Positions 34,099-46,920 are shown, counted from the stretch's first letter. The stretch is 64,000 nucleotides of DNA from Rotaria sordida (GCA_905250125.1 CAJNOL010000074.1:1-64000), one strand, 5' to 3'. Notes: a model not told the origin generated them from the sequence alone. Numbers and translations: made by a program.

Positions 34099-37000
34099 TC
34101 ACGAAGTTTTCCGATGTTTGATAAATGTGACAATAGCAAGAGTACCCAAGACAGCACTACCTAAAGCTATATATGGCCACCAACTGTTATTTGTATTATC
34201 AATCTTAAATAAAAAAATAAAAAACTTAAATATAATTGAATTAAATATGAACTGGTTAAAAAACCTGATTGATATTATTTGTTTGACGTTTTTCTGTTTG
34301 TGGTTTAAACATACGTTGATAAATTTCTTTTTCATTTTTTTGATAATTAGCCAATTTATTTTCGCAAGTTAGAATCATTTCATTAGCTTTATCTCTATCA
34401 GCCATAGAATTCGAATTTCGTCTTTGAACTTGTGTAAATAATTTTAATGATTGAATAGCTTTATCATATTTTCCTAATTGAAAAAAAGCTTTTCCTTGTC
34501 GAAATAAAGCTTTTACATTTTTAGGATCATGTTTAAGAACATTTTCAACAGCATGTAAACAAGCATCATATTTATTTAAAAGTAAATTAACTTGAGCAAC
34601 ATTATTTTCAACTTGAATAAAAGCATCATTTAATATTGATCGTTGATTTTCATGAGATAAAACTAATATTGGATTAATATCTGTATCTAAAAAACGAAGA
34701 GCACCATTATAACATTGAAGAGATGTTAAATAATCTTGACGACGATAATAAAAATTTCCCATTTGTCGTTTTTTATCTCCCCAACAAAGTCTTTCATTAA
34801 TTAATAATTTTTGAACATCAACTGGACTTTGCCAATCATGTAATTCTAATTCAATTTTCATTCTATATGAATTATTTGAAGATACACTTGGAATTTCTTT
34901 TTCTAAACAACCCATATCACCATAACAATGTCGAATATCACTGTCAATTAATGCACATTCACCACGATTCATTGTTTGAACACATATATCAATTGCTGGT
35001 ATTATATCACATTCACTTACAAAAAATTTTTCATTTGATACACTTTCAATCAAACGAATATTTGAAGTTAAATTATCAACTAATGATAATTTATATGAAA
35101 CTGTTGCCATTGTACTACGTGTTGGACGACTATTTAATTCACCTTTAACTATTGTCTAAACAAATAAATAGATTTTTTCTTTAAGATTTTTTTTTTCAAA
35201 TTTTTTAAATTTTTACTTGTTTAAGTAAAGTTTTATTTCCAAGAACATCTTCAAATTCTGATGAAATTAATTTACTATTTGATAACAATGATTCATCTTC
35301 TTCTTGTTTATTTAAATCATTTGATTTTCTATCAAGTTTTTCTTCAATGTCTGTTGATCTTTCAGTTAAAACTGAAATAATATCTTCTACAATCTTATTT
35401 TTATTTTTAATGTCAATTTCTTCAGTTAATTCTTTTCCTAATTCAATTTTTTCACTAATTAAATCATCACGATTTTCTTCTAATGTTTCACTTACAACAT
35501 CAGGTAATGAATATGATTTTAATGGAATATTTGTTTCTTCCTTTTTATAATCATCTTCATTTACTTTTTCAGATTCAGTTTCAGGATGACTAGCCATTGA
35601 ATTTGATTCAGTCTCTATTGAAGATATGTTCGTTTGATCAACTGTTGATGCAACTAAATGAATATCATTTTCACTTGCTTTTTCAGATTCAATTGATGGA
35701 CTATTATCAATTGAACTTGATTGGGATTCTATTGAAGTATTGTTTGTTTGATCGAGTGTTGATTCAGCTACTTTTTCAGATTCATTAAAAAGAAGATTAT
35801 CAGTTGCATTTGGTTGTGATTCAATTGAAGAATTATTCGTTTGATCAAGCGGTAATTCAACTGGAGAGAATTCATCTGTGTGATGATCCTCATCTGGTGT
35901 TTCTACTTCTGTTCGAGGATGATTATCCATTATATTTGATTCGGATTCTATAGAAGAATTGTTTGTTTGATCAACTGTTGATTCTGATGGAAGAATATCA
36001 ATTTTTTGATTATCTTCATCTGTTTTTTCAGATTCATTTAAAGAACTATTATCATTTAAATTTGATTGTGATTCAATTGAGGAATCGTTTGTTTCATCGA
36101 GTGTTGATTCAACTAAAGGACCATCATTTTCAACTGCTTTTTCAGATTCATTTAAAGGAAGATTATCAGTTGAATTTAATTGTGATTCATTTAAAGAATT
36201 GTTTGTTTCATCGAGTGATGATTCAGTTGGAACAATAGGATTTTCATGATGATGCTCATATGGTGTTTCAAGTGGTGTTAAAACATGATTATCGACTATG
36301 GTTGATTGTAATATTGTAGAAGACTCATTATTCTGATGATTAATTTGTGTATCATTAGCTTCTATTTCAGCTGGAGGAATATCATCGTCATCAAGTTGAC
36401 GTTGGGCCCTACATATAAATCAATAAAATAAAATAAAAAGAATCTAATGTCTTTTATTAAAAAAACTAATGACGAAAATAAAACTGAGCTAAAGTTTTTC
36501 ATTGATAATCGATAGAAGTAAAACAGAGTTTATAGTTTCATAAAAAAAAAGGAGTTAAATTAAGAGGAGTTTTTTACATTTTTCCAGAGAAAGAAGTCGT
36601 CGATGCGAAGGTTTGTTCTTAATAGTTTAATAAAAGCAGCGAAATCATTAAATGAAAGTTTGACATATGACGAGAGAGAGGAACGAAAACATTTTATTTT
36701 CTCGATAGTCAACGGAAAGAGAAATCAATATTTTTTTGAAAGTTGTTCCTTTTGGAAGTTTCTAATAAGAATTCAAGGTTTTATATTGAATCCGTCATAG
36801 TCATACGTACAAATAGCTCTGTTCTCATCAAGGAAATATCCTTGATATTATTTTCACATATCTTTAGAAAACTGTGGATTATAGAAAAAAGTAGACGAAT
36901 CTTAAAACAAACGACGTTTATCAGATATGTACGAGTATGGGGAAGATCGAACAATGGTACATGTCAGTTTATTGTGAAAGATAATTGAAATGTTTAGTTT

Positions 37001-38300
37001 ATTTTTGAGTGAATTACTTGAATAGATTCATTATTTTTAGTTTCAATGAAATAAAACCGAATGAGATTTGTTCAATGTAGAATTTCAAAGTAAATTGATT
37101 GTTGATATTGAGAATTAAAACAATGATTAAAAAGTAAGAAGATTTTCTCCGGGGAACTTACTAAAATATTAATTAGAAATTCAATTTAACTTTTATCGAT
37201 TGAAAACAAAAAAAGACGGTAATCTGATTAAGTTTAGAACGGTTTTAATTATATCTTTTCACTGAAAAAAACAAATAAATTTATTGATTTTGAAATGTCT
37301 TTTTAAATATATATAAGAATAAATATTTTATTAAAATAATTCTTATTGAGATAATCCTATTGAAAAGTTCTTAAAGAGAAAAATATTCTATATGACGAAC
37401 TTCGTTAGGATAAACTATTACTAGAGAACGCTGTGAGTCTAAACATTTTCCTTCCGAAATCCAACTCTGAGAAACTCTGAAAATAATCTTTGACTATCAT
37501 ATATAGATCTTTTTGTGGTGCTTGTTAATGATAATATCTCTATGATGTTTTTTTTTCTCCTTAAAACTGATTTATAAATCTTTAAAGTAGCGAATTTTTG
37601 TTCATGAATTAAAATATGAAGAATAAACTTGTAACTACGTAAGAGCAAGCATACTCGACTGTTTTTACTGATGTGACCTAAAGGGAGATATTTCACGATC
37701 ACTCTGACTACTAAGAGTATTTTTTCAAGAGTCTGATGCAGGACTTCAATTGTCATAACCTGGGGATATCTCCCATGCGAACATATTATTAATAAAATTG
37801 AGTTAAAAAAAGAGATTTTTTTAACGATAAAGTAAAAAAACTAAAATAAATTATACTGACTTGTTTGGATCTGGTTCGTGCTGAATATTTGATAATAGTT
37901 GATCGATTGAAGCTAAATCCGCATGATGTTGATTATTCGAAGTATGAAATTGTTGAGAAGAGATTTGATTTTGATCCAATGAATCTTGTTCATTACTTAT
38001 TTGGTTAAGATTATTCTCATTTGGAAACTGAATAGATTGATTATCGGATTGATTTATTGATTGTATTTCTTCAATAGCTTCAGCTTCATTTAAAGAATTA
38101 TCTAATGTTTGAATATTTGATAAATTTTCCTGATGATTTGATTGATTATTGAAATGATTTGTAGTATCGTCTGTTAAAACTGTTTCTTGGTGATTATGTT
38201 GAGAAGAAGACGAATCATCTAGTAAAGTATTATCTTCATTTGGTGAAGAAATAGATGTTCGTTTATTAATAGAAATATCGTTGTGAGTCTCGTCACTCAT
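34099..38300 (-). CDS. FKBP8: FKBP8-like membrane-anchored immunophilin
   Basis: Homologue of FKBP8/FKBP38, a tail-anchored chaperone of mitochondria and ER that binds BCL2 and HSP90 in vertebrates. Exons 38300-37861, 36408-35217, 35155-34265 and 34203-34099 are phase-consistent and give 875 residues. Residues 1-540 are an acidic Ser/Asn/Glu-rich extension. The conserved part begins SEFEDVLGNKTLLKQ, like the EWLDILGN opening of FKBP8. A diverged FKBP domain (SECDIIPAIDICVQTM, HCYGDMG) and TPR repeats (KKRQMGNFYYRRQDYLTSLQ, HDPKNVKALFRQGKAFFQLG) follow. A C-terminal membrane helix (YIALGSAVLGTLAIVTFI) precedes KHRKTS. Known FKBP8 proteins are near 400 residues, so the N-terminus is about four times longer than usual; exon 2 holds several tandem copies of a roughly 40-residue unit with DQTNNSSIES and NESEK. 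The first intron is 1.45 kb. Confidence 0.85.
35580..36240 (-). repeat. Coding tandem repeat in FKBP8 N-terminus
   Basis: Units of roughly 120-160 bases encode variants of DQTNNSSIESQ plus LNESEK plus an acidic spacer. At least five copies can be followed across the second exon. The degenerate units differ in length, as expected from unequal exchange or slippage in a disordered region. Confidence 0.7.
36409..37860 (-). other. Long first intron of FKBP8-like gene
   Basis: 1.45 kb between matched splice sites, holding only short non-conserved ORFs. It is far longer than the 50-75 base introns that dominate here and probably contains old insertions. No repeat ends were recognised. Confidence 0.5.
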
Positions 38301-38417
38301 TTGACGAGTTTATTTAAAAGAATTATATCTAGAATTAACAAAAGAAAAGAACCTAATCAGATATTATCTTTTATGAATATTTTTTTAAAAAATATGATAG
38401 AATAATAAAGTGACGTT

Positions 38418-39101
38418 TTACTTCGATGATCGTTGTGAAGAAGAATTCGTTTTATGATGTTTATGATGAAATTCAGTTGAAACAAATTCTTTATTTTGAT
38501 GATTTAATTTTCGTTTTGATGAAAAAGGTGTTGGTGGATCATAATCAGTTCCAATATCATTTGTTAAACGTCTTTCGTCATCAATTCGAATTAATTTAAA
38601 ACCTAACATTGAAAATGTTTCATCAGAAAAATCTTCACTTGTTAAATTTGCACAAGAAATTATTTTTTTCAAAGCATTTTTAACTTGTTCATAACTAAAA
38701 ACAAAAGATTTCTTTCGTTTTTTTTTTGTTTTTATTTATATAGAAAGTAAAAATAAAACCGTTGTTGTATTTGATTTGTTTGTTGATCAATGACTAGTTG
38801 TCGTTCAGCTAATCTTGCATGTTCACCTCGAATTTGATGAAGACTTTCTTTAATTAAATGATATTGTTTAATTAATGTTGTTTGATGTGTTTGAAGATTT
38901 TTTAATTGATCTTCTAATTCATTATTTTCTTGTTCAACTGAATTACAAATTGATTTTAATGAACGTTCACTTTCTTCATATGTTCGAAGTGCTTTTTCAA
39001 GAACATTTTCTTTTTCAATTTTTGAAATTTAATCAATTAGATGAAAAAAAAACAAATGTTTAGAACAAAAACCTACCTACCGATGAATGAGGACAATCCA
39101 T
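38418..39101 (-). CDS. Coiled-coil protein, unknown
   Basis: Exons 39101-39077, 39009-38760 and 38694-38418 join in phase to a protein of about 183 residues. It starts MDCPHSSVENVLEKALRTY and continues as a long coiled coil (EESERSLKSICNSVEQENNE, LKNLQTHQTTLIKQYHL, LAERQLVIDQQTNQIQQR). Then come YEQVKNALKKIISCANLTSE, FSMLGFKLIRIDDERRL and a basic, Ser/His-rich tail. The architecture recalls small kinetochore or centrosomal coiled-coil proteins, but I cannot assign a family. It lies just upstream of the FKBP8-like start on the same strand, with about 117 bases between them. Confidence 0.6.
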
Positions 39102-39529
39102 CACTTATCTTATAAAACAAAAAAAAAAGAATTCAATTTACTTCAGACGAAATTCTATCGGATCATTGTTGTTAAATTAAATAAAATATGGATCTTTTTA
39201 TAACAACTAGTTATATTTATTTTCAAATCATATTTATTAATTTTTTCATTTATTTTTAGTTTTCATTAAATAATTAAATTTAGTTTCATTCATAGAAATA
39301 AAATGAGAAATCTTATTCAACTCCATCTATGTGTTTTATTCTGAATGGTTCATTGCAAAATACATACGACCAATCATTCGACCTTTTATGTCATCGTGAA
39401 CTCATAAAGTATTGATTTATATATATATGTTCTGTTGTTTTTCTCTCTCAGACTTATTTTTTCTCTGTTAGAAACGACTAAAAAGAATTGATTTTTTTTT
39501 AAGATAAAATCTCTTTAATAGAAGACAGG
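39102..39529. promoter_or_regulatory. Divergent intergenic promoter region
   Basis: About 430 bases separate the start codons of the coiled-coil gene (minus) and the small membrane protein gene (plus). A shared promoter is likely by position; no specific element was recognised. Confidence 0.35.
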
Positions 39530-39796
39530 ATGATTTTTGGTACCTTTGCCAAGACTGGATCAAGATTGTTTACAGTAAATAATTCTTTTTTTTTTGTCTT
39601 TTGTCTTTTATCTTTTAATAAAAATATTATTCTTTAGAGATATGAATTAACAAATTCAGTAATGAACAAAGAACGTATATCATTTAGTGCAGCTGTGCTA
39701 ATGTCACTTGTTGGAGTTGGATTATCGGTGTTTAGCACTAACAAAATGTTACTTGCCTCTTCATCCACACGATCTATGTTAACCAAGTCTCAGTAA
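39530..39796 (+). CDS. Small single-pass membrane protein
   Basis: Two exons, 39530-39574 and 39638-39796, joined in phase 0 across a 63-base intron with GTAAAT and TTTAG ends, encode 67 residues. The N-terminus MIFGTFAKTGSRLFTRYELT is basic and hydroxylated like a mitochondrial presequence. It is followed by one membrane helix (SAAVLMSLVGVGLSVF) and a Ser/Thr-rich tail. Size and layout resemble small respiratory-chain or mitochondrial inner-membrane subunits, but no specific family is assigned. Confidence 0.55.
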
Positions 39797-42007
39797 ATTC
39801 ATAGCGTTTATGTATATGAGATTTGTCTCTGTTTTTTCTTTTATTGTATATTTCTATGCATGAAAAGATTATGTTTTCTAAATAACACACACAAGAGACA
39901 ATAAAATAGATCAATAGTAATAATTCATTTTGCTGTTTTGTCTTCTATTTTTCTAGACTTGGTTTTTTGTGTTTTTTTACATATTCAGTTAAAATATGAA
40001 AAGAAACATAAATATAGAAATGATCCATTCTATTGATGTATTTTAATAATAATCAAAAACCTACAATTACCTTTGATTTAAATAAAAAAAGAATAAATAA
40101 ATACATAAATTCATTATTTGAATAAGAATATTTTTCTACTAAAGCATAAAAATCATCAACAAAATAGAAACATTGTAATTTTTCATTAGAGATCAATCTA
40201 ATCATTTCATTTGGAAAAAAAATAAAGTAAGAAAATCAATCAATTCAAATATTGATGCCATGAAAAATCGAATTGATCAACAGAGAAAATTTTCTATTCT
40301 ATATCTGAATAATAATACAAGTCTTTTATATATTTCGTTCAAAATATAATAGAGAATCTGACAAATTTTTATTGTTAAATATTTTGTTTTTTATCAATTA
40401 ATAAAAAAAAAATTTTATTGATAAATACATAAAATATTTGGACAAGATTCAACCCATAAAAAGAAAACGTCGTACAGAACAAGCAAAACAAAAACATATT
40501 GCGCATTTCTTTTTCTCCTCGCCAATCATCAATGGTAGTAATCTCATGACTGTCTCGTATTTGCTACCATATTATTTATGTACAAACATGCCTTTGCTGA
40601 GTACGATTCCGGGTCAGACAACAGAAGTGCAGATTCCTTAAGTGTTTTGTTTTTGTCACAAAGTTCAGCAAACAATATTCTGATAAGAATCTATTGAAAC
40701 ATTGAATATTTTTTTAATTAACATATATGTATAAATACATATGTTAACTTATTAGAGTTCATTATTAAATATGTTGATTCAATCAGACATGGCTAGACAA
40801 GGATAGTGTTGAGGGTATGATACCCACCCACAATCAAGAAAACTATTGGTTTTTTTCCAGTAGAGCCAAAAAGTTTTCGTGTTCTCTCAAAAAAAAATCT
40901 ACGTATTGAAAAAAAATCACGAAACTCCCTACTCAATATTGATTCGCTCGGCTCAGCTCTGGATCTAATAAATATTCAATACAGAAAATAAGATTTATTT
41001 GGCATTTTAATCTTCAATTTAATATTCCTATTCACAATTAGACGAGTTTTTATTATTTTATTGATAGTTTATTCCCTTGATCAACATTTCAAATGTTGGT
41101 TTTTTATTTAAGAGAAAATTTTTTGTTGTTTTCATATATTTTTAAGACAATAAATTTTATTTTCTTAGTTAACTTTTTTTTATAAAGATGGCTGTAGACT
41201 TTTCTATTAATAATATAGAAAAATTTTATTTTCACAAAAGAAAAATTCTATTCTAGTACTTAATAATAATAAAAATCAAGTTAAATAGAATGTCTTCATT
41301 CAATTGAATTAGATATTTTACAAAAGGATTTTTTTGATAATTATTTAATATTCTTTAAGAAATTTATAAGAATTCTTTATATTGTAATAAAAAACAATTA
41401 TTAACATTAAATTCAAATTGAAATTTGATTATTCTTAAAACTCGAAGAAAATTATGTTAAAATTTCAAACGAAAATATTCTTGATTTAGAAAGAATTTTA
41501 TCATCTATAAATATTTTTAAATGATTGTTAATCTCATTTATTTCTATGAAATCTTAGTAAACATGATATATTTTGTCAAATGTTTCGTTTCTCTTAAAAT
41601 TTTCATCATACTCGTTTTTTAATTAAATTTTAAATTAAACTTTTCAATAAGGTGAATCAACAATATCACTATTTTATTGATCTATCCTATTCAAATTTAT
41701 CAGATTTTCTACATAGAAATAATTAAATACATAGTTATTACTTATTGGATACTTTTTCTTTGTTTTTTTTTTATTTTCATATTATTGTATTTATCAATTA
41801 TATATATATTCGCATTGGAACTATATTTTATTTTTTATTTATATTATAATTTTCGTTAATATCTATTCAATAAAATTATCTAACATTTAACCAATTAAAT
41901 AATTAATCATTATTACGATAGTCGACCATCGAATTATTTAATCATATTAGATTTTTATTATTTAATATTCAAAGTTTTGTTTTCATCAATTTCAAATCGT
42001 TTTTTAA
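39797..42007. other. Gene-free AT-rich stretch
   Basis: No convincing gene. A 67-codon plus-strand ORF at 40438-40641 begins without a good context and shows no domain. The region near 40780-40990 is less AT-rich and may be an old repeat. Confidence 0.5.
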
Positions 42008-43183
42008 TTATAAAGGTGAACGACACACTTCTTTATCAAATAATCGAATATCATAAATAAATGAATGAATTTGATACATATCACTTGGTTCTGTATAATG
42101 AAAACTAATTGTTGTTTCACTTATTGCTTCATAACCCTATTTTAAAATTGAATAAAATTTACAAAAGAAAAACAAAGAAGAAGAAAAAAAAACTTACAAA
42201 TAAATTATGATGAAAAGGTTTATAATGAATCCATTCTCTTTTAGTTTTATTTGAAGGTCCATTAAAATGAATACGAAAAGCAAGTGGATGAAATCTTTCT
42301 CTTCCATGTTGATCAATTGTTTCTCCAATTAATGTTAAATCTTTTTTTATATGAAAAGGTGCTAATTGAAGTGTTTTTTGTAAACATTTTCCAACCATCA
42401 TATCTTCCATTGGTGAATTACATTGAGAATATATTGAATCATTTTTCATATAGGACGAAAATAAATCAAGTCCTTGACGTGTTAACACATATCCAGCACC
42501 TCCACTTACATAATAATCTTCACGAAATCGATAACCATATAATAATGGTTTTGGATATCGTCTATTATAAATGAAATATGTTTTTAATTAAATTAAAGAA
42601 ATATTTCTTATATAATACTTAATAGTACTAATCAAAAATCTAAGTAAATTTTCTACAATAATATAAGTATCATCATCTGCTTTAAGATACCAATCATAAT
42701 TTGGATAATATTTATTAAAAAATAAAAGTGACACACGAACTTTATCTGGTAAATGTAAATATGTTTCATCTGGCAATGTTGGAATATTTTCTATTGGTAA
42801 TTTACATTTTTCAAAAGATTTTTTTTCATTTTCATTTTCACATTTAATAGAAGAATTTAATCGACTAACAAATACAAATCGACCACATCGACGTCCCCAT
42901 GTTTCATATACTGCACGAGCACGACTTTCCAAATTTTCTTCATTTGTTAATACAAAACAAAAAAGACGAGAACGATATTTATCAACTAAATAATTATTAT
43001 AATTTTTTTTTAAATTTTTATCAACAAATTAAACTTACGCCAACAAGTTTCTCTTCTTTTTAATGTAATCAATATAACAATTAACAAAATTATTCCAAAG
43101 GCACTTATTAATAGTATAGATTGAACAGAAGTTGAATACCATAAATAATAACATCGCCGTCGAATATTCAACCTAAATAACAT
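42008..43183 (-). CDS. C1GALT1-like core 1 beta-1,3-galactosyltransferase
   Basis: A Golgi type II enzyme of the C1GALT1 family (GT31), which adds galactose from UDP-Gal to GalNAc-Ser/Thr. Exons 43183-43039, 42985-42619, 42561-42198 and 42136-42008 are in phase and give 334 residues. A short basic cytosolic tail (MLFRLNIRRRCYYLWY) precedes one membrane helix (ILLISAFGIILLIVILIT). The lumenal domain has RLFCFVLTNEENLESRAR, ETWGRRCGRFVFVS, YDWYLKADDDTYIIVENL with the DDD metal-binding motif, YYVSGGAGYVLTRQGLDLF, PMEDMMVGKCLQ, RFHPLAF and TISFHYTEPSDMYQIHSFIY. All match C1GALT1 blocks in order. Length is close to human C1GALT1 (363). Expected to need the chaperone COSMC only in vertebrates. Confidence 0.87.
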
Positions 43184-43695
43184 TATATTACTTTAAAGAA
43201 AAAGAAAAAGGAAAAAAAAATATTTGCGAAAGAAAAAGTGACGATACGCTTCAATGAACTCATGCGGTAAAATTAAATGACAATCTATACTTGTTCTCGT
43301 TTCATAATAAAATCATACAATTAATAACAAATTCGACTATTGCGTCTTATACTAACTGAAAATATATCGATGTTTTTTGCAATCCTAAACATGATCGTTC
43401 ATAATAGCAAACGTTGATATAAGTGACTACTTGTAATTTACATATAGAAAAGAATAATTCGTGCTTTATTGATAAAGTCAATCATTTTTGTTATGCCTAT
43501 GCTTCCTATTTATTTTAATATGTACCAAACCAAGTACGATACAGGACCGATGAGAGGAGAAGACAAAAGAACATTGAACCATCATCAGCATGGTAGTATG
43601 CAATGCAACGAAACATTGCTTATGTCAGGATATACTTAGGATGGTCCAAAAGTTCTGACCACGGGAATGGGGCGTGGTCCTTCCTATTTCCATGG

Positions 43696-43705
43696 NNNNN
43701 NNNNN
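43696..43705. other. Assembly gap (10 N)
   Basis: Ten N characters in the middle of a repeat-rich stretch; the true gap length is unknown. Confidence 0.99.
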
Positions 43706-43738
43706 ACACCTAAAAAAATTATTAGCAGCATACACATA

Positions 43739-43883
43739 CAGTGGCGGGTCGCCAGCGTGACAAGATGTAGCAATTGACGCACTAAAAATATTTGAAACAA
43801 CCAATAATTGGACAAAAATCGATCAGAAAAACGATTTTTCCAGCAATTACCACACCAGAAATTTTGATGCTGGTCCGCCACTG
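43739..43883. mobile_element. Short MITE with CAGTGGCGG ends
   Basis: Starts CAGTGGCGG and ends CCGCCACTG, a perfect 9-base terminal inverted repeat close to that of the hAT-type MITE at 27771. No clear target-site duplication is visible. About 145 bases long, non-coding. Confidence 0.5.
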
Positions 43884-45335
43884 AAAATATTCATTAATTT
43901 GCATTCAGAATGAAGAGAAATATTCGTATATCATAATTAGTCAATTATGAACTTATTTAATGAATAAAACATTTTTAAAAATGCTCGATTTTTAATAAAG
44001 ATTTTATTATTGATCGATCTTTTAGTTTTTCTTACACCATTGAAAAATTCTCTGATTACGTTGCGATGGTTAACTTTCAAAAAAATTCTTCTAAATATAG
44101 ATAATTGTCTTAATTTTAATCAGTTCATTCAATAGTCTATAAACTTTCACGTTATTAACATTTGTTGTGGATGATTTTGCGACGAATTTCTCGATTTTAC
44201 GCAATACTAAGTTTTCTACGAATAAATATAACGAAGGAATATCACAGAAAATGCAACTTTCAGATTTTTTTAAGTCTGTTTTTTTTTTGTAGATTACTTA
44301 ACATATCTATCTGATTGAGCTTTATTTACATGTTTGAGGTATATACTCGATATTACCTGTAAAAAAAAATTTATAATTTGTTACAGTTCTGAATATATAT
44401 TTGATAGAAATGAAAATAATAGAAGGCATTAAAAATATTCACTGAAGTCTTTTGATTTAACTTATATTTTTACCTAAAATTTCTTTCGAGTTAATTTTTG
44501 TTTTTCGATTAGTAGTCATTTTAAAATTCCTCATTGATTATCGTTTGCTGAAAAACATAGGGCAAAGCCCTAAAACAGGTCACTTGGTTTATCTAGTTTT
44601 TTCTTTGATATGAAATTTATATTTCATGAATTGAATTTTTAGAAAAGAGATTCATTTGAATTCATTTTCACTGATCATAGTTTAACATGACATATTAGAT
44701 AGATCCTTGAGAATAAATATTGGGGACAGATATAAACAATCAAATTCACTACTATTACGAAAATTTTATCAACATCAACGAGGGATAGATAAGTGATGAG
44801 ATCGATTCACTCGAAAAATTTGGTTTTTTTTTATGCAAAACTGTCAGAAAAGGTATTCAAAAGTGATCGCTGGTATAATTAGCCATATTGCATTTGTTTA
44901 CGCTGTAATCCGATCGTTTGAAATAGTCAATAACTGTCCTATACATATTATATCTGACCCTTGATGATGATCAGATCTATTTAACTATCATTATTTTAGT
45001 CGTTCACGGTAGTTTTCATATACTTTGATAGAGATTTTTGTGCACTAAAAAATTCTACGAAAACATCGAAGAAAAAACATTTACTACAGAAAATTGTTCG
45101 AAGAATATTGATCTCGAGACATGATTTTCAGTGTTTGTCTCTGGTATTTCGATCAGAAAAAATATGATTTAGATAAAAAACACAATCATCATATGAATTG
45201 TTATTATCACCGACTAGATTTATGAGGATTTTAAATATTTTCGTCGAAAAAACCACCACTAATCTTTCTCAGAATTGTGTCGTAAAAACAATCCCATCAA
45301 GACGGTATTTTGGTCGTTTTGCCTAGACTCCTGCA

Positions 45336-45472
45336 GGATAGCCCTGCTCTACCCTACCCTACCCTATAGGGTATGGCTACGGTTAGAAACGTTAATATAG
45401 AGTAGGATTGGGTAGAAAGTGTACAGGGTAAGGGTAGTTCAAAAATGGTTAGGGTAGAATTAGGGTGTTATT
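45336..45472. repeat. CCCTA/TAGGG-rich tract
   Basis: CTCTACCCTACCCTACCCTA is followed by TAGGGTATGG and, further on, GGGTAAGGGTAG and GGTTAGGGTAG. This is an interrupted telomere-like G-rich strand pattern that can also fold back on itself near 45358. It differs from the TGTGGG hairpins elsewhere in the window. Confidence 0.6.
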
Positions 45473-45623
45473 CATATTCCTGAAATTATTTTAGCAAACA
45501 AATTCGAAGATATTTTCGACATCTATCTGGCTTAAAAGGCTATCCGTGTAACTGTGATGAAAATAATGGATGCAATCACATGATAATGCAACAGAGACCG
45601 AAAAGAATATGAAAACCTTCATT

Positions 45624-45664
45624 CAGATTCGATTCGACTGAGTCGAGTCGAATCAAATCGAATT
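45624..45664. repeat. Short palindrome
   Basis: GATTCGATTCGACT and AGTCGAATCAAATCGAAT form an inverted repeat around GAGTCG. Function unknown. Confidence 0.55.
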
Positions 45665-45799
45665 ATTCACTTATTCTATTCAGTTTCGATCTCTGGAATG
45701 CAGCCTAGTTATTGAACAGATTTTAATGCATTATGTTTGCAAATAATGCACTACTGTGTATTATCTGCGAAGTAATGCATTAAAATGGATGAAATAGGT

Positions 45800-46920
45800 T
45801 GCATCGTTATGTAATTGTGCCATTATTCAGCTACATGAGCATCCAGAAGATAGAGTTACAGGGAACTCTCGTTGAATCTTCATCAAACTATGAATTTTTG
45901 ACTTTTGTATTAAATCGGTCTCTTATTCTTGGTTTGGGTATGACATCTATTTCATTTAATTTTCTTCTTCAATTGATACCCGTATAGTCTCACATTTTTC
46001 TGATGCGGCTGTTATAAAACCATCTTAACTTTTACATCAACAATCGAGTTGTTGCGACTACATTAGTGCCAACGTCAGCAAGAAGCTGAGTATCAACATA
46101 TTATTTCGTATTAGAAAGTGGATCACATTTACGAGTATAATTAATGACTGGCGTGTATATTCGCTCGAACTGTCCGTCAACAACGTATGTGCTACTATTA
46201 CTAATTGAAATATTGTCAGCAATCGTTGTACTGGTGACTTAATTTGACTTGGCGACACTTATATTACTGACCTCTTTAATAAGGATTCCTTTTATCTGAT
46301 TGTAACCTCTATCACAAGAATAGGACTATTTTTCATTCAAAAAAAACCTGAACCCATTTGTAATACTTTCTTTTAATATTTTTGAAAGGAACACATCTGA
46401 CAATAAAGATCGTTTATTAGAAATGGTTTTGTATAACTTTAACTTAAAAACAAATTCTTCATTGAATTTTTATCCAATGTGTCGAATAGTTATTTTATAG
46501 AATTGATATCATTGATGAAGATTGATTGCTTTAGACCTGTGGCTATCATTGTTATTAAAATTCTTGATTGCCTCAATACTAACTTAATCGGTGGATAACT
46601 GATACTGCTATCAAATCTTTAGAAAACAATTGGAAGTTAAATCCATTACGACTTATAAATTATGGCTTGTATTCCAACGGGATAAACTTGAAACTTTAAT
46701 CATACGTGCATTACTTCGTTGTTATATTTGGTAGAATCGGCAAAGTTGATGTAGTTCTCCGCGAAAACAAATTTTAAACGGATACATCCTTTCTTCGTCA
46801 AAGATGGTTAAAATATTGGTATAGTAATGGAGCAAATGTTGATGATTGTCGTTATGTACTTGTTCAAAGAATGATTAAATTATATAGCATTAGTTTTATG
46901 GACACAAAACACAGAGAGTG
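45800..46920 (+). pseudogene. Decayed M1-family aminopeptidase
   Basis: Scattered readable blocks follow the order of an aminopeptidase N-type M1 protease. NYEFLTFVLNRSLILG near 45889 matches the N-terminal beta domain. NNRVVATTLVPTSAR near 46040 matches the conserved RYxATTQxEPTxARRAFPC stretch but breaks at the expected AFPC. WLKYWYSNGANVDDCRYV near 46808 resembles the C-terminal armadillo-like domain. The GAMEN and HExxH catalytic blocks are absent, and many stops intervene. Identification rests mainly on the second block. Confidence 0.42.

Larger units (their letters stand above)
43184..45335. other. Gene-free stretch with gap and MITE
   Basis: Contains a ten-N assembly gap and a MITE, both listed separately. 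The rest is AT-rich without coding-like ORFs. The sequence before the gap (GGTCCAAAAGTTCTGACCAC near 43634) resembles a fragment of a Tc1/mariner terminus. Confidence 0.5.

Noticed and set aside
34867..36238. Several plus-strand ORFs opposite the FKBP8 gene
   Set aside because: They are antisense shadows of the repetitive FKBP8 coding sequence, rich in Leu/Phe/His as expected from reverse reading of Glu/Asn/Ser codons.
40438..40641. 67-codon plus-strand ORF
   Set aside because: No recognisable motif, starts at a non-ATG codon in the open frame and lies in AT-rich intergenic DNA.
42284..42574. 96-codon plus-strand ORF
   Set aside because: Antisense to the conserved C1GALT1 exon.
5000..45472. 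CRISPR-like arrays
   Set aside because: Direct repeats here are two or three copies without regular unique spacers, and the genome is eukaryotic.
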